From positions 1 to 36,367 of the forward strand of contig JBECKQ010000014.1 in NCBI GenBank assembly GCA_040235375.1: a DNA stretch of 36,367 nucleotides. The letters run 5' to 3'. The position numbers and the translations under genes are program-made. Below are positions 7,505-14,511 of the stretch, piece after piece (the first letter of the stretch is position 1; each line of letters opens with the position of its first letter). The stretch comes from JBECKQ01 sp040235375 (GTDB lineage: Bacteria; Planctomycetota; Phycisphaerae; UBA1845). The notes below the pieces were generated by a model. The model saw only the letters and a list, made by a program, of their open reading frames with translations. It was not told where the DNA came from and ran no database searches.

Positions 7505-8640
7505 TGAAGGCAATACTGAAGACCATCGCGATCAGCTTGCTCGCTTGTGCCGTGCTGCTTGCCGCCTCGGCTACCGCTTATGGCGTTGGCGTCACGGCGC
7601 GAGTCGGCGACGTCACCCGCATCAAGGGGCAGCGTACCAACACGCTCGTCGGCATGGGATTGGTTACCGGTCTCAACGGCACCGGCGACGGTGACGACTA
7701 CCTGCCCGCCATGCGGCCGCTCGCTGCGGCGCTCAATCACTTCTCCAACCCGGCAACGTCGCTCGAGGATCTCGGCGGCAGCAGCAACGTCGCCATCGTC
7801 ATGGTCGAAGTTCGCCTGCCCGAGTTCGGCGTCCGCGAGGGCGACAGGGTCGATGCCCAGGTCACAACGTTCGGCGCCGCCAAGAGCCTCGAGGGCGGAC
7901 GGCTGCTCGTCACGCCGCTGCTCTATCACGACCGGGCCATCGACCAGGTCTTCGCATTCGCCTCCGGGCCCGTGGAACTGCTGAGCGACGACGACGGCAC
8001 CGTCGGCGTCGTGCGCCGCGGCGCGACCCTCGAGGAGGATGTGCTCCTGCACTTTCTGGCGAGCGGTCGCGAACTGCCCTTCACGTCGTCCTGGATTGCG
8101 GGGAATCAGCATTACATCACGCTCGTCGTCAACGACGAGCACGCAAGCTGGGCGATGGTTCACGAAATCGCCACGGCCATCAACACCGAGCTCAACCAGA
8201 CGGCCGACGTTGAGCAGGTCGCGTTGGCCGTCGATCCCAAGAACGTCATCGTTCTCGTTCCGTCCACGCAGGACGTGGCCTCGTGGATTCGCGAAGTGGA
8301 GCGGACCATGCTGCTCGTTCCCGAAGCGGAGGCCCGCGTCATCGTCGATCGCCGCAGTGGAACGATCGTGGTTTCCGGCGATGCCCGCATCTCGCCGGTC
8401 ATCGTCTCACAGAAAGGCCTGACGATCACCGTGGCGCCGCCCAATGCGCCGGAAGCGAGCGCGACGCCGCAGCAGTCATCGTTCATCGCGATCGACCCGA
8501 GCGGCGCGGGTGACGCCCATGTCGCCGATCTGCTCGAGGCCCTCAAGCCGCTGAACGTACCGATCGACGACCGGATCGAAATCATCACCAAGATTTACCG
8601 CCTGGGAAAGCTGCACGCGCAGCTTTCCTTCGAGGATTGA
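7504..8640 (+). CDS. flgI: Flagellar P-ring protein FlgI
   Basis: Forms the P ring in the peptidoglycan layer around the distal rod. The 378-residue length matches the family (about 365-380). A signal peptide spans roughly residues 1-26. The mature start then shows the diagnostic block ARVGDVTRIKGQRTNTLVG followed by GLVTGLNGTGDGD. The end DDRIEIITKIYRLGKLHAQL is also typical of FlgI. The ATG at 7504 overlaps the flgH stop; the frame continues upstream inside flgH, but only this ATG gives a signal peptide. It is followed after 4 bases by the rod-binding flgJ gene. Secure. Confidence 0.97.
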   Translation: MKAILKTIAISLLACAVLLAASATAYGVGVTARVGDVTRIKGQRTNTLVGMGLVTGLNGTGDGDDYLPAMRPLAAALNHFSNPATSLEDLGGSSNVAIVMVEVRLPEFGVREGDRVDAQVTTFGAAKSLEGGRLLVTPLLYHDRAIDQVFAFASGPVELLSDDDGTVGVVRRGATLEEDVLLHFLASGRELPFTSSWIAGNQHYITLVVNDEHASWAMVHEIATAINTELNQTADVEQVALAVDPKNVIVLVPSTQDVASWIREVERTMLLVPEAEARVIVDRRSGTIVVSGDARISPVIVSQKGLTITVAPPNAPEASATPQQSSFIAIDPSGAGDAHVADLLEALKPLNVPIDDRIEIITKIYRLGKLHAQLSFED

Positions 8641-8644
8641 AGCG

Positions 8645-9019
8645 ATGCAGATGATTGACACCGTCACCGCAAGCCGCACCGCGCCGGAGAGCGCCGCAAC
8701 AACGAAGTTGCGCCGCAGCGCGGACAAGCTCGTCGGCACCGTCTTCTACGGCACGCTCCTGCGGCAGATGCGCTCCAGCTCACTCAAGGGTAAGTACGGC
8801 CACGGGGGGCGCGGCGAAGAGATCTTCCAGGCCCAGCTCGACCAGTTGTTCGCGGAAAACGCCGGCCAGGCACGGACATCCAGCATCTCCGACGCCATCG
8901 TCCGCGAGTTCCAACGCCAGGCCGAAGCCATGCAGCGTTTTAACCAGGATCAGAACGCTGGCCGCCAGAGCGGTGACAGCTCCTCGACCGCCACCATGCA
9001 GGAGGCCCTGAGTTGGTAG
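8645..9019 (+). CDS. flgJ: FlgJ-like rod-binding protein, rod-binding domain only
   Basis: A 124-residue protein matching only the N-terminal rod-binding (Rod-binding/FlgJ_N) half of FlgJ. The core is about residues 23-95, with FYGTLLRQMRSS, a Gly-rich GKYGHGGRGEEIF and a C-terminal helix. The muramidase (glucosaminidase) half of enterobacterial FlgJ is absent, so another enzyme must open the wall for the rod. This split form is common outside Gammaproteobacteria. The tail (100-124) is polar and Ser/Thr-rich. The start ATG follows GATTGAAGCG, a poor ribosome site, so translation probably depends on coupling with flgI 4 bases upstream. The 3' end overlaps flgN by 7 bases. Confidence 0.85.
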   Translation: MQMIDTVTASRTAPESAATTKLRRSADKLVGTVFYGTLLRQMRSSSLKGKYGHGGRGEEIFQAQLDQLFAENAGQARTSSISDAIVREFQRQAEAMQRFNQDQNAGRQSGDSSSTATMQEALSW

Positions 9020-9534
9020 CCGAATCGCAACAGGCCAAGCGAGCCCGGGCCCTCGTCGCCCTGCTCAGCGAGATCGCCGATGGCCACGCGCAGTTGCTCG
9101 CCGCCATCGACGGCAAGATCGTCGCCATGAAAACCGGCCAGGCACAGCTCATCCGCGATGCAACTGCACGCGAGCAGGCGATCGTCGAACGCATCAACGA
9201 GCGCGAGGGGTTGCGCCGCAGTCTCACCGAAAACATTGCCGGCGGCTACGGCGTGGGCAAGGCCGCCGCGGCGAAGATGAACGCCTCGCGCCTGGCCCAG
9301 CGTCTGGGCGAGCCTTACCAGACGCAGATTATCGAAGCCGCGAACCGACTCCGCGTCCTCACCGCACAGATCGCCCGCCGCAACCACGTTGCACGGATGA
9401 TCTCGACCAACGTGATTCGCCACGTGAATCACGTCATGGACGCCTTCTCGGGGCGGCAGCACAGCACGGGATACTCGCACGCCGGCGGCATCGCCAGCGG
9501 CGTGCGACGTGCGATCTTTGACGCACTCGGATAA
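9013..9534 (+). CDS. flgN: FlgN-family export chaperone for hook-associated proteins
   Basis: A 173-residue, mostly alpha-helical protein that fits the FlgN family, cytoplasmic chaperones that bind FlgK and FlgL and deliver them to the export gate. Heptad-like helices run over about residues 5-60 (LVALLSEIADGHAQLLAAIDG) and 90-140. Its place directly before flgK and flgL is the usual one. Sequence conservation in this family is low, so the call leans on length, helical character and position. The start is an uncommon TTG at 9013 with GGAGG (9000-9004) upstream, overlapping the end of flgJ by 7 bases. Confidence 0.75.
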   Translation: MVAESQQAKRARALVALLSEIADGHAQLLAAIDGKIVAMKTGQAQLIRDATAREQAIVERINEREGLRRSLTENIAGGYGVGKAAAAKMNASRLAQRLGEPYQTQIIEAANRLRVLTAQIARRNHVARMISTNVIRHVNHVMDAFSGRQHSTGYSHAGGIASGVRRAIFDALG

Positions 9535-9539
9535 TCGCC

Positions 9540-11270
9540 ATGGGACTCGTGAATTCAGCATTGATCTCCGGTCGCAACGCTCTGCTGAGCTATCAGGGAG
9601 CCTTGCAGATCGTCGGCAACAACGTCGCCAACGCCGGCAACGCCGACTACACGCGCCAAACCGGGGATCTGTCGGCCGTACCCGGCGGCCTCATCGGCCC
9701 CGGTCTGCAACCCGGCGCCGGGGTGACGCTCACTGCGCTTCAACGCCACATCGACGAAGCGCTGGAGAACCGGCTCCGCGCTTCAAGCGGCGACCTCGAG
9801 TCCGCCACTGCCCTGCGCGACGCGCTCTCGCGCATCGAAGTGTACTTCGACGATCTGTCCGGCGCGGGCATCTCCCAGAAGCTCACCGCCTTCTACGACT
9901 CGCTGAGCGACGTCCAGAATTCGCCCGACGACCTCGCCACGCGCAGCATCGCTCTCGCGAACGCCGACGCCCTCGCGCGGTCCCTGCGCGACACGCGCGA
10001 CGATCTCGTCGGCCTCAGTCGCGAGATCAACGATCAGATCGAATCCGTTGTGACCGACGCCGACCGCATCGCCTCCGATATCGCCGAACTCAACACACAG
10101 ATCGCTGCCGTCGAGGCCGGCGGCACCGGCCAGACCGGCGCTCTGCGGGACCGGCGCGACGCCCTGCTGCGCGACCTGGCCCGCAACTTCGACGTCACCG
10201 TCCGCGAGCAGCCGGACGGCTCGATCAACGTCTACATCGGCAGCGAACCTCTGATCCAACACGGCATATCCCGCGGCCTCACGACGACCAAGGAGCTCGA
10301 CGGCCAGTTCGAACGGACTTCCGTCCGCTTCGCCGACTCCAACGCCCGCGTCAATGTCGCCGGAGGCGCGATCGAAGGGCTCATCCAGGCTCGCGACGAG
10401 CAGGCACTCGGCCGGCTCAACGCCCTCGACGATCTCGCCCGCGCGATCATCATCGACACCAACGCCGTGCACGCCGACGGCCAAGGCATCACCCCCCTGC
10501 GGTCGGTGACTTCCGCCAACGCCGTCGACGATCCGACCGCCCCGCTCAACAGCGATGCGGCCGGCCTGCTCCTGCCGCCCAACAACGGCAGCTTCTACAT
10601 CACCGTTACCGACGACGCCTCGGGCACGCCGGTCGCCTACCGCATCGAGGTCGATCTCGACGGCGTCGACCCCGACACCTCGCTCGAGGATCTCGTCACG
10701 TCCATCAACGACCAGGTGGAGGGTGTCACCGCGTCCATCACCGTCGACAACCACCTGCAACTGACGGCCGATACCGGCCTCTCGTTCACTTTCGGCCATG
10801 ACGGCGAGCAGTTCCGCCAGGATACGTCGAAGACGCTGGCCGCCCTCGGCATCAACACGCTGTTCGAGGGGAGCGGCGCCGCTGACATCACCGTCCGCAG
10901 CGAGGTCGCCAACGACCCCGGCCTGCTCGCCGCCGCCACGGTCGGCCGCATCGGCGACGGCATCAACGCCGGCCGGCTCGCCGGCCTGATCAACGAGCCG
11001 TCGCAGCAGCTTGGCGGCGTCTCGATCCTCGACTTCTACAACCAGCTTCACAACGGTGTGGCCGCCGCCGGCGCCGCTGCCAAGGAGACCGCAGAAGCCG
11101 CCGCGACCGTCAACTCCTCGCTCCAGGCTGAGCGCGAGAGCATCAGCGGCGTCAGTCTCGATGAAGAAGCCATCGACATGCTCAAGTTCGAACGGGCTTT
11201 CCAGGGTGCGGCGCGCTACGTGAGCGTCGTCGACGAGATGATTGGAGAGATGCTCAGCTTCATCCGCTAG
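9540..11270 (+). CDS. flgK: Flagellar hook-associated protein 1 (FlgK)
   Basis: Junction protein between hook and filament (576 residues). The N-terminus contains a rod/hook signature (NNVANAGNADYTRQ, 27-40). The D1 coiled region includes YDSLSDVQNSPDDLATRS (119-136) and LNTQIAAVEAGG. The C-terminus has the typical heptad block SGVSLDEEAIDMLKFERAFQ (536-555) and ends MLSFIR. An inserted beta domain (about 351-443) ends with TSKTLAALGINTLFEG and resembles the Flagellin_IN-type modules found three times in the neighbouring FlgL. The ATG lies 5 bases after flgN with no strong ribosome site, suggesting coupling. Secure. Confidence 0.97.
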   Translation: MGLVNSALISGRNALLSYQGALQIVGNNVANAGNADYTRQTGDLSAVPGGLIGPGLQPGAGVTLTALQRHIDEALENRLRASSGDLESATALRDALSRIEVYFDDLSGAGISQKLTAFYDSLSDVQNSPDDLATRSIALANADALARSLRDTRDDLVGLSREINDQIESVVTDADRIASDIAELNTQIAAVEAGGTGQTGALRDRRDALLRDLARNFDVTVREQPDGSINVYIGSEPLIQHGISRGLTTTKELDGQFERTSVRFADSNARVNVAGGAIEGLIQARDEQALGRLNALDDLARAIIIDTNAVHADGQGITPLRSVTSANAVDDPTAPLNSDAAGLLLPPNNGSFYITVTDDASGTPVAYRIEVDLDGVDPDTSLEDLVTSINDQVEGVTASITVDNHLQLTADTGLSFTFGHDGEQFRQDTSKTLAALGINTLFEGSGAADITVRSEVANDPGLLAAATVGRIGDGINAGRLAGLINEPSQQLGGVSILDFYNQLHNGVAAAGAAAKETAEAAATVNSSLQAERESISGVSLDEEAIDMLKFERAFQGAARYVSVVDEMIGEMLSFIR

Positions 11271-11294
11271 GAGGCCAACTGAGAGTAAGCGACC

Positions 11295-13232
11295 ATGGCG
11301 ATTCACCCGATCAGCATCAACCGCGTCTCCACCACGTTGCAGTCGAGCTCGACTCTGGCCTCGTTGCAGCGTAACACGCTCAGCCTCTACCAGGAGCAGA
11401 ACCGGCTGTCGATGGGCCGCCAGTTCCTCTCGCCGAGCGACGACCCCAGCCGGGCCGCCAGGGCGCTCAATCTCAATGAAATCCTCGATCAGCAGTCGCA
11501 ACTGATCACGAACATCCGGCACGGCGCGAACACGCTCGACGCCACCGATCTGGCCATGTCCGAGGTCAGCTCGCTTGTCATCGACGCCCACTCCATCGCC
11601 AGCCAGAACATCGGATCGCTGGCCAGCGCCGACGAGCGCACCGCCGCCGCCGAGCTCATCAACTCGATCCGCGAACAGCTCGTCGCCGTCGGTAACCGCA
11701 CGTACGAGGGCCGCTACCTCTTTGCCGGGCGCGACACGGACGCCCAGCCGTTCGTCGCCGCCCTCGGCGGAATCGCCTACGTCGGCGACACCGGCAGCAT
11801 CTTCGCCCGCACGGACGTCGACGACCTCGACGCCATCAACCTGTCCGGCAACGACTTGTTCGGTGCGCTGTCCAGCGAGGTTACCGGCTGGGTGGACCTC
11901 TCGCCCGTCCTCTCCGACGCCACGCGGCTCGAGGACCTCACCGGCGCGTACAACACCGGCATCAGCCGTGGAGCGTTCGAAATCGTCACCGACGCCGGCG
12001 ATGTCGTCACCATCGATCTCACGAGTGCGGACACGGCCGCCGACGTCGTCGACACCATCAACGCCGCGGCCACCGCAGCCGGCGCTTCGTTCGCCGCGAC
12101 TCTGACCGAAACCGGCATCAGCATCGATCCCGGAGGAACCGGTATCACCGTCCGCGACATCAGCACGGGCACGACCGCCCGCGATCTCGGCATCCTCACC
12201 GACGGCTCGACCAGCGCCATCATCGTCGGCGGCGACCTCGGCGTGGCCCTGTCGCGCACGACGCCTGTCGCCGACCTGGCGGGCGGCTGGGGCGTCGATC
12301 TGACCGGCGGCCTGGTCATCACCAACGGGGAGCAGACCGCCACCGTCGATGTCAGCCAGGCCCAAACGGTGCAGGACATCCTCAACGCGATCAACAATTG
12401 CGGGCTCTACGTCAACGCCCGCATTAATGATGCTCGCACCGGCATCGACGTGGTCAATCTCGTATCCGGCACCGCCCTGTCGATCGGTGAAAACGGCGGC
12501 ACCACCGCCTCCGACCTTGGCATCCGTTCGTTCTACGGCGGCACGCCGGTCAGCGCCCTCGGCAGTGGGGAAGGGCTGCAAACCGTCCCCGGCGTCGCCG
12601 ACCTCACGATCACCGCCAAGAACGGCGCGAGCTTCGACGTCAATCTGGACGGCGTCGGCACGATCGGCGACGTGATCGAAGCCATCAACGCCGCGGCCAC
12701 CGACGCCGGTGTCTCCGTCGCCGCCGACCTGACCGACGTGGGCAACGGCATCCGCCTGACCGACGGCACCGGCGGCACCGACTCGCTCGTTGTCGAACGG
12801 GCCAACATGTCCTACGCCATCGACGACCTCGGCCTCAATAAGTTCGTCGCTGATCCCGAAACCATTCTCGTCGGTGATGACACGAACCGTGCCAAACCTG
12901 ACGGAATTCTCTCGGCACTCGTCGATCTCGAGCAGGCGCTGCGCGACGACGATTCCCAGGGCATCACCATCGCCGCGGAGAAGATCAACGAGCATCTGAA
13001 CGATTTCAACCGCGCCCGCGGCGTCGTTGGCGCTCGGGCCTCGGCGATGCAGGATCGCCTGACGCAAACCGAAGATGCGGTGTACGCAACGGAAGCGCTG
13101 TTAAGCGACGTACAGGATCTCGACTACACCGAATCAATCACCAGGTTCCAGCAGGCCCAGACGGCCTTGCAGGCCACGCTGATGACCAGTTCGCAGATAC
13201 TGAACACGAGCCTGATGGATTTTCTACGGTAG
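11295..13232 (+). CDS. flgL: Flagellar hook-associated protein 3 (FlgL), enlarged
   Basis: Second hook-filament junction protein. The N-terminal flagellin-like helices include NRLSMGRQFLSPSDDPSRAARAL (start about residue 36), and the C-terminus ends with FQQAQTALQATLMTSSQILNTSLMDFLR, both diagnostic for FlgL. At 645 residues it is about twice the enterobacterial length. The difference is a central region of three related beta modules at about 228-301, 340-411 and 437-515. Each has a strand pair, a helix of the type TAADVVDTINAAATAAG and an ending like ARDLGIL, matching the Flagellin_IN pattern. These should form surface-exposed domains. It lies 24 bases after flgK and ends the operon. Confidence 0.95.
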   Translation: MAIHPISINRVSTTLQSSSTLASLQRNTLSLYQEQNRLSMGRQFLSPSDDPSRAARALNLNEILDQQSQLITNIRHGANTLDATDLAMSEVSSLVIDAHSIASQNIGSLASADERTAAAELINSIREQLVAVGNRTYEGRYLFAGRDTDAQPFVAALGGIAYVGDTGSIFARTDVDDLDAINLSGNDLFGALSSEVTGWVDLSPVLSDATRLEDLTGAYNTGISRGAFEIVTDAGDVVTIDLTSADTAADVVDTINAAATAAGASFAATLTETGISIDPGGTGITVRDISTGTTARDLGILTDGSTSAIIVGGDLGVALSRTTPVADLAGGWGVDLTGGLVITNGEQTATVDVSQAQTVQDILNAINNCGLYVNARINDARTGIDVVNLVSGTALSIGENGGTTASDLGIRSFYGGTPVSALGSGEGLQTVPGVADLTITAKNGASFDVNLDGVGTIGDVIEAINAAATDAGVSVAADLTDVGNGIRLTDGTGGTDSLVVERANMSYAIDDLGLNKFVADPETILVGDDTNRAKPDGILSALVDLEQALRDDDSQGITIAAEKINEHLNDFNRARGVVGARASAMQDRLTQTEDAVYATEALLSDVQDLDYTESITRFQQAQTALQATLMTSSQILNTSLMDFLR

Positions 13233-13353
13233 GCATGAACCGCAGCGCAACCGGCCATCCGGCCTGCTGTGTGGTGCGTGAATGAAACGAGGCAATTGAA
13301 TGCAGCCGCAGTCGCCTCAGCACAACGACTGCCCCGCGAAGGAGATGCGGGTA

Positions 13354-13378
13354 TCGCAGGACCTTCGAGGACCTGCGA
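13354..13378 (+). repeat. Stem-loop between flgL and fliW
   Basis: Inverted repeat TCGCAGG (13354-13360) / CCTGCGA (13372-13378). After an A-A mismatch an inner stem CCT/AGG closes a TCG loop. There is no U-tract, so it is not a standard intrinsic terminator. It sits in the 262-base gap before fliW and contains two GGA triplets (13359-13361 and 13369-13371). Apart from this hairpin I see nothing else in the 13233-13494 gap. Confidence 0.6.
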
Positions 13379-13494
13379 GCGCGGCCGGCGGACTCGCGTA
13401 CTGCCGCTCGACGGCAACGCAACCGGCAATGGGCGGCGTTCGCCCGACCCGCCGGACGGCCAGTCGATAGGACCAGGCTGCAAGGAGCAACGCG

Positions 13495-13947
13495 ATGATT
13501 ATTCAGACGTCGCGGTTCGGTTCGCTCGAAGTGGACGACACTCGACTCATCCGCTTCGAACAGGGCGTCCTCGGGTTTCCCAATGAACATGACTTCGCCC
13601 TCATCCAGACCGGCACTGACAGCGGCTTCTACTGGCTGCAGTCGGTGGAACGGCCGGAGCTGGCGTTCGTCGTATGCGACCCGCGCCTTTTCCTGCCCGA
13701 TTACCGCGCCCCGATCCGCGCGGAGGAGCTCGAACAGCTCGGCCTTGCGGAAGTTGGGGGCGCCGCCGTGTTCGTGATCGTCAACAAGATCGACGATCTG
13801 CTCACCGGGAACCTCCAGGGACCGCTCGTCGTGAACCTGGAATCGCGCCAGGCTCGCCAGCTCGTGCTCAGCGATCGCCGCTACTCGACGCGCCACCCGC
13901 TGATGCGGATCGAAAAGCGCGCCGTCGTGATGAGCAAGACCGGCTGA
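13495..13947 (+). CDS. fliW: Flagellar assembly factor FliW
   Basis: A 150-residue cytoplasmic protein that binds flagellin and, when free, antagonises CsrA; this partner-switch couples flagellin synthesis to its export. Family features are the start MIIQTSRFGSLEVDD, the block IRFEQGVLGFPNEHDFALI, WLQSVERPELAFVV, and a C-terminal region with GPLVVNLESRQARQLVL. Length is standard. Ribosome site AAGGAG (13482-13487) precedes the ATG at 13495. The order fliW-csrA-fliC is the classical FliW-CsrA-flagellin module. Secure. Confidence 0.96.
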   Translation: MIIQTSRFGSLEVDDTRLIRFEQGVLGFPNEHDFALIQTGTDSGFYWLQSVERPELAFVVCDPRLFLPDYRAPIRAEELEQLGLAEVGGAAVFVIVNKIDDLLTGNLQGPLVVNLESRQARQLVLSDRRYSTRHPLMRIEKRAVVMSKTG

Positions 13948-14126
13948 TCCTCCGGTCCCGCCCCCCGGTCGCGGATCGCGGCGCGTCAACGGGCGGAGAC
14001 CAAACCAGTCGCACGGCCGCAATGCGAGGAAGCGCGCGGCGTGCGCCGAGCGCCGTCGGATGGGGCTCGATGAGTCGTGTTGCCAGGTGAGAAGTCTCAA
14101 GCATCGGCATGGCCGAGGAAGGAGCC

Positions 14127-14134
14127 GAGGATGT
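14127..14134 (+). promoter_or_regulatory. Possible CsrA site over the csrA start codon
   Basis: The csrA start region reads GAGGATGT (14127-14134), which matches the core ARGGAUGU of the selected CsrA RNA consensus except for its first base, and the GGA overlaps the ATG itself. Two more GGA triplets lie at 14117-14119 and 14121-14123. This would allow negative autoregulation of csrA translation, but start-codon context makes chance matches likely. Confidence 0.35.
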
Positions 14135-14451
14135 TGGTGCTTTCACGGACTCGCGATGAAACGATCATGATCGGTGACGACATCGAGATCACCGTCGTGG
14201 ACGTCCGGGGTGACAAGGTTCGGCTGGGCATCAACGCCCCCACCCGCATCCCCGTTCATCGAAAGGAAGTCTACGAAGCCATCAAGAACGAAAACCGGCA
14301 GGCCTCCCAGCTCAAGCCGGAAGAGGTTGCCAATATCGCCCGGGAAACAACGCCGCCGCTCAGCCCGGCGGCGCCCGGCACAAACGGTCGGTCACGGACC
14401 GCGACCAGGCGTCGGTCCACAGAGCGCAAGTCGATACGTCAGAAGGAGTAG
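14131..14451 (+). CDS. csrA: Carbon storage regulator CsrA, with basic C-terminal tail
   Basis: Small dimeric RNA-binding repressor; in this context its main target should be fliC mRNA. Residues 1-58 are a textbook CsrA: MLVLSRTRDE start, IGDDIEITVVDV, RLGINAP and PVHRKEVYEAI with the RNA-contact residue Arg44, plus Leu4 and Arg6. The protein is 106 residues long, whereas most CsrA proteins are 60-75. The extra tail (about 70-106) is Pro/Thr-rich then strongly basic, and looks disordered. The ATG at 14131 is chosen because the conserved fold begins there; the frame extends upstream without conservation. The ribosome site is AAGGAG (14119-14124). It lies between fliW and fliC. Confidence 0.95.
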   Translation: MLVLSRTRDETIMIGDDIEITVVDVRGDKVRLGINAPTRIPVHRKEVYEAIKNENRQASQLKPEEVANIARETTPPLSPAAPGTNGRSRTATRRRSTERKSIRQKE

Positions 14452-14460
14452 ATCGGTACA

Positions 14461-14489
14461 CGTGTCGTCGCTTCTGTTTGAGCGACACG
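14461..14489 (+). promoter_or_regulatory. Upstream stem-loop in the fliC leader
   Basis: CGTGTCG (14461-14467) pairs with CGACACG (14483-14489) around a 15-base loop in the 60-base csrA-fliC gap. It stands three bases before the hairpin holding the fliC Shine-Dalgarno, so the two would stack in the same leader. No U-tract follows. It may protect the processed fliC message or position the second hairpin (inference). Confidence 0.5.
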
Positions 14490-14491
14490 GT

Positions 14492-14509
14492 GCAATCACG
14501 GAGGATTGC
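14492..14509 (+). promoter_or_regulatory. CsrA-type hairpin containing the fliC Shine-Dalgarno
   Basis: GCAAT (14492-14496) pairs with ATTGC (14505-14509), leaving CACGGAGG as an 8-base loop. The loop presents GGA and contains the whole fliC ribosome site GGAGG (14500-14504), 7 bases before the ATG at 14512. TCACGGAGGA (14496-14505) fits the published CsrA/RsmA pattern (A/U)CANGGANG(U/A) at every position. CsrA bound here would block translation initiation. The adjacency of fliW and csrA supports this strongly. Confidence 0.75.
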
Positions 14510-14511
14510 TC

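Noticed and set aside
9783..13067. Very long open frame on the minus strand opposite flgK and flgL
   Set aside because: Codon bias in GC-rich genes leaves the opposite frame open. The product has no family features, is rich in Asp, Gly, Val and Arg, and crosses two certain genes.
13440..13470. Sigma-28-like GTCGATAG before fliW
   Set aside because: Six of eight matches to the -10, but no TAAA at the required -35 position.
14506..14511. TTG start two codons before the fliC ATG
   Set aside because: It is only one base from the Shine-Dalgarno, whereas ATG 14512 is spaced correctly.
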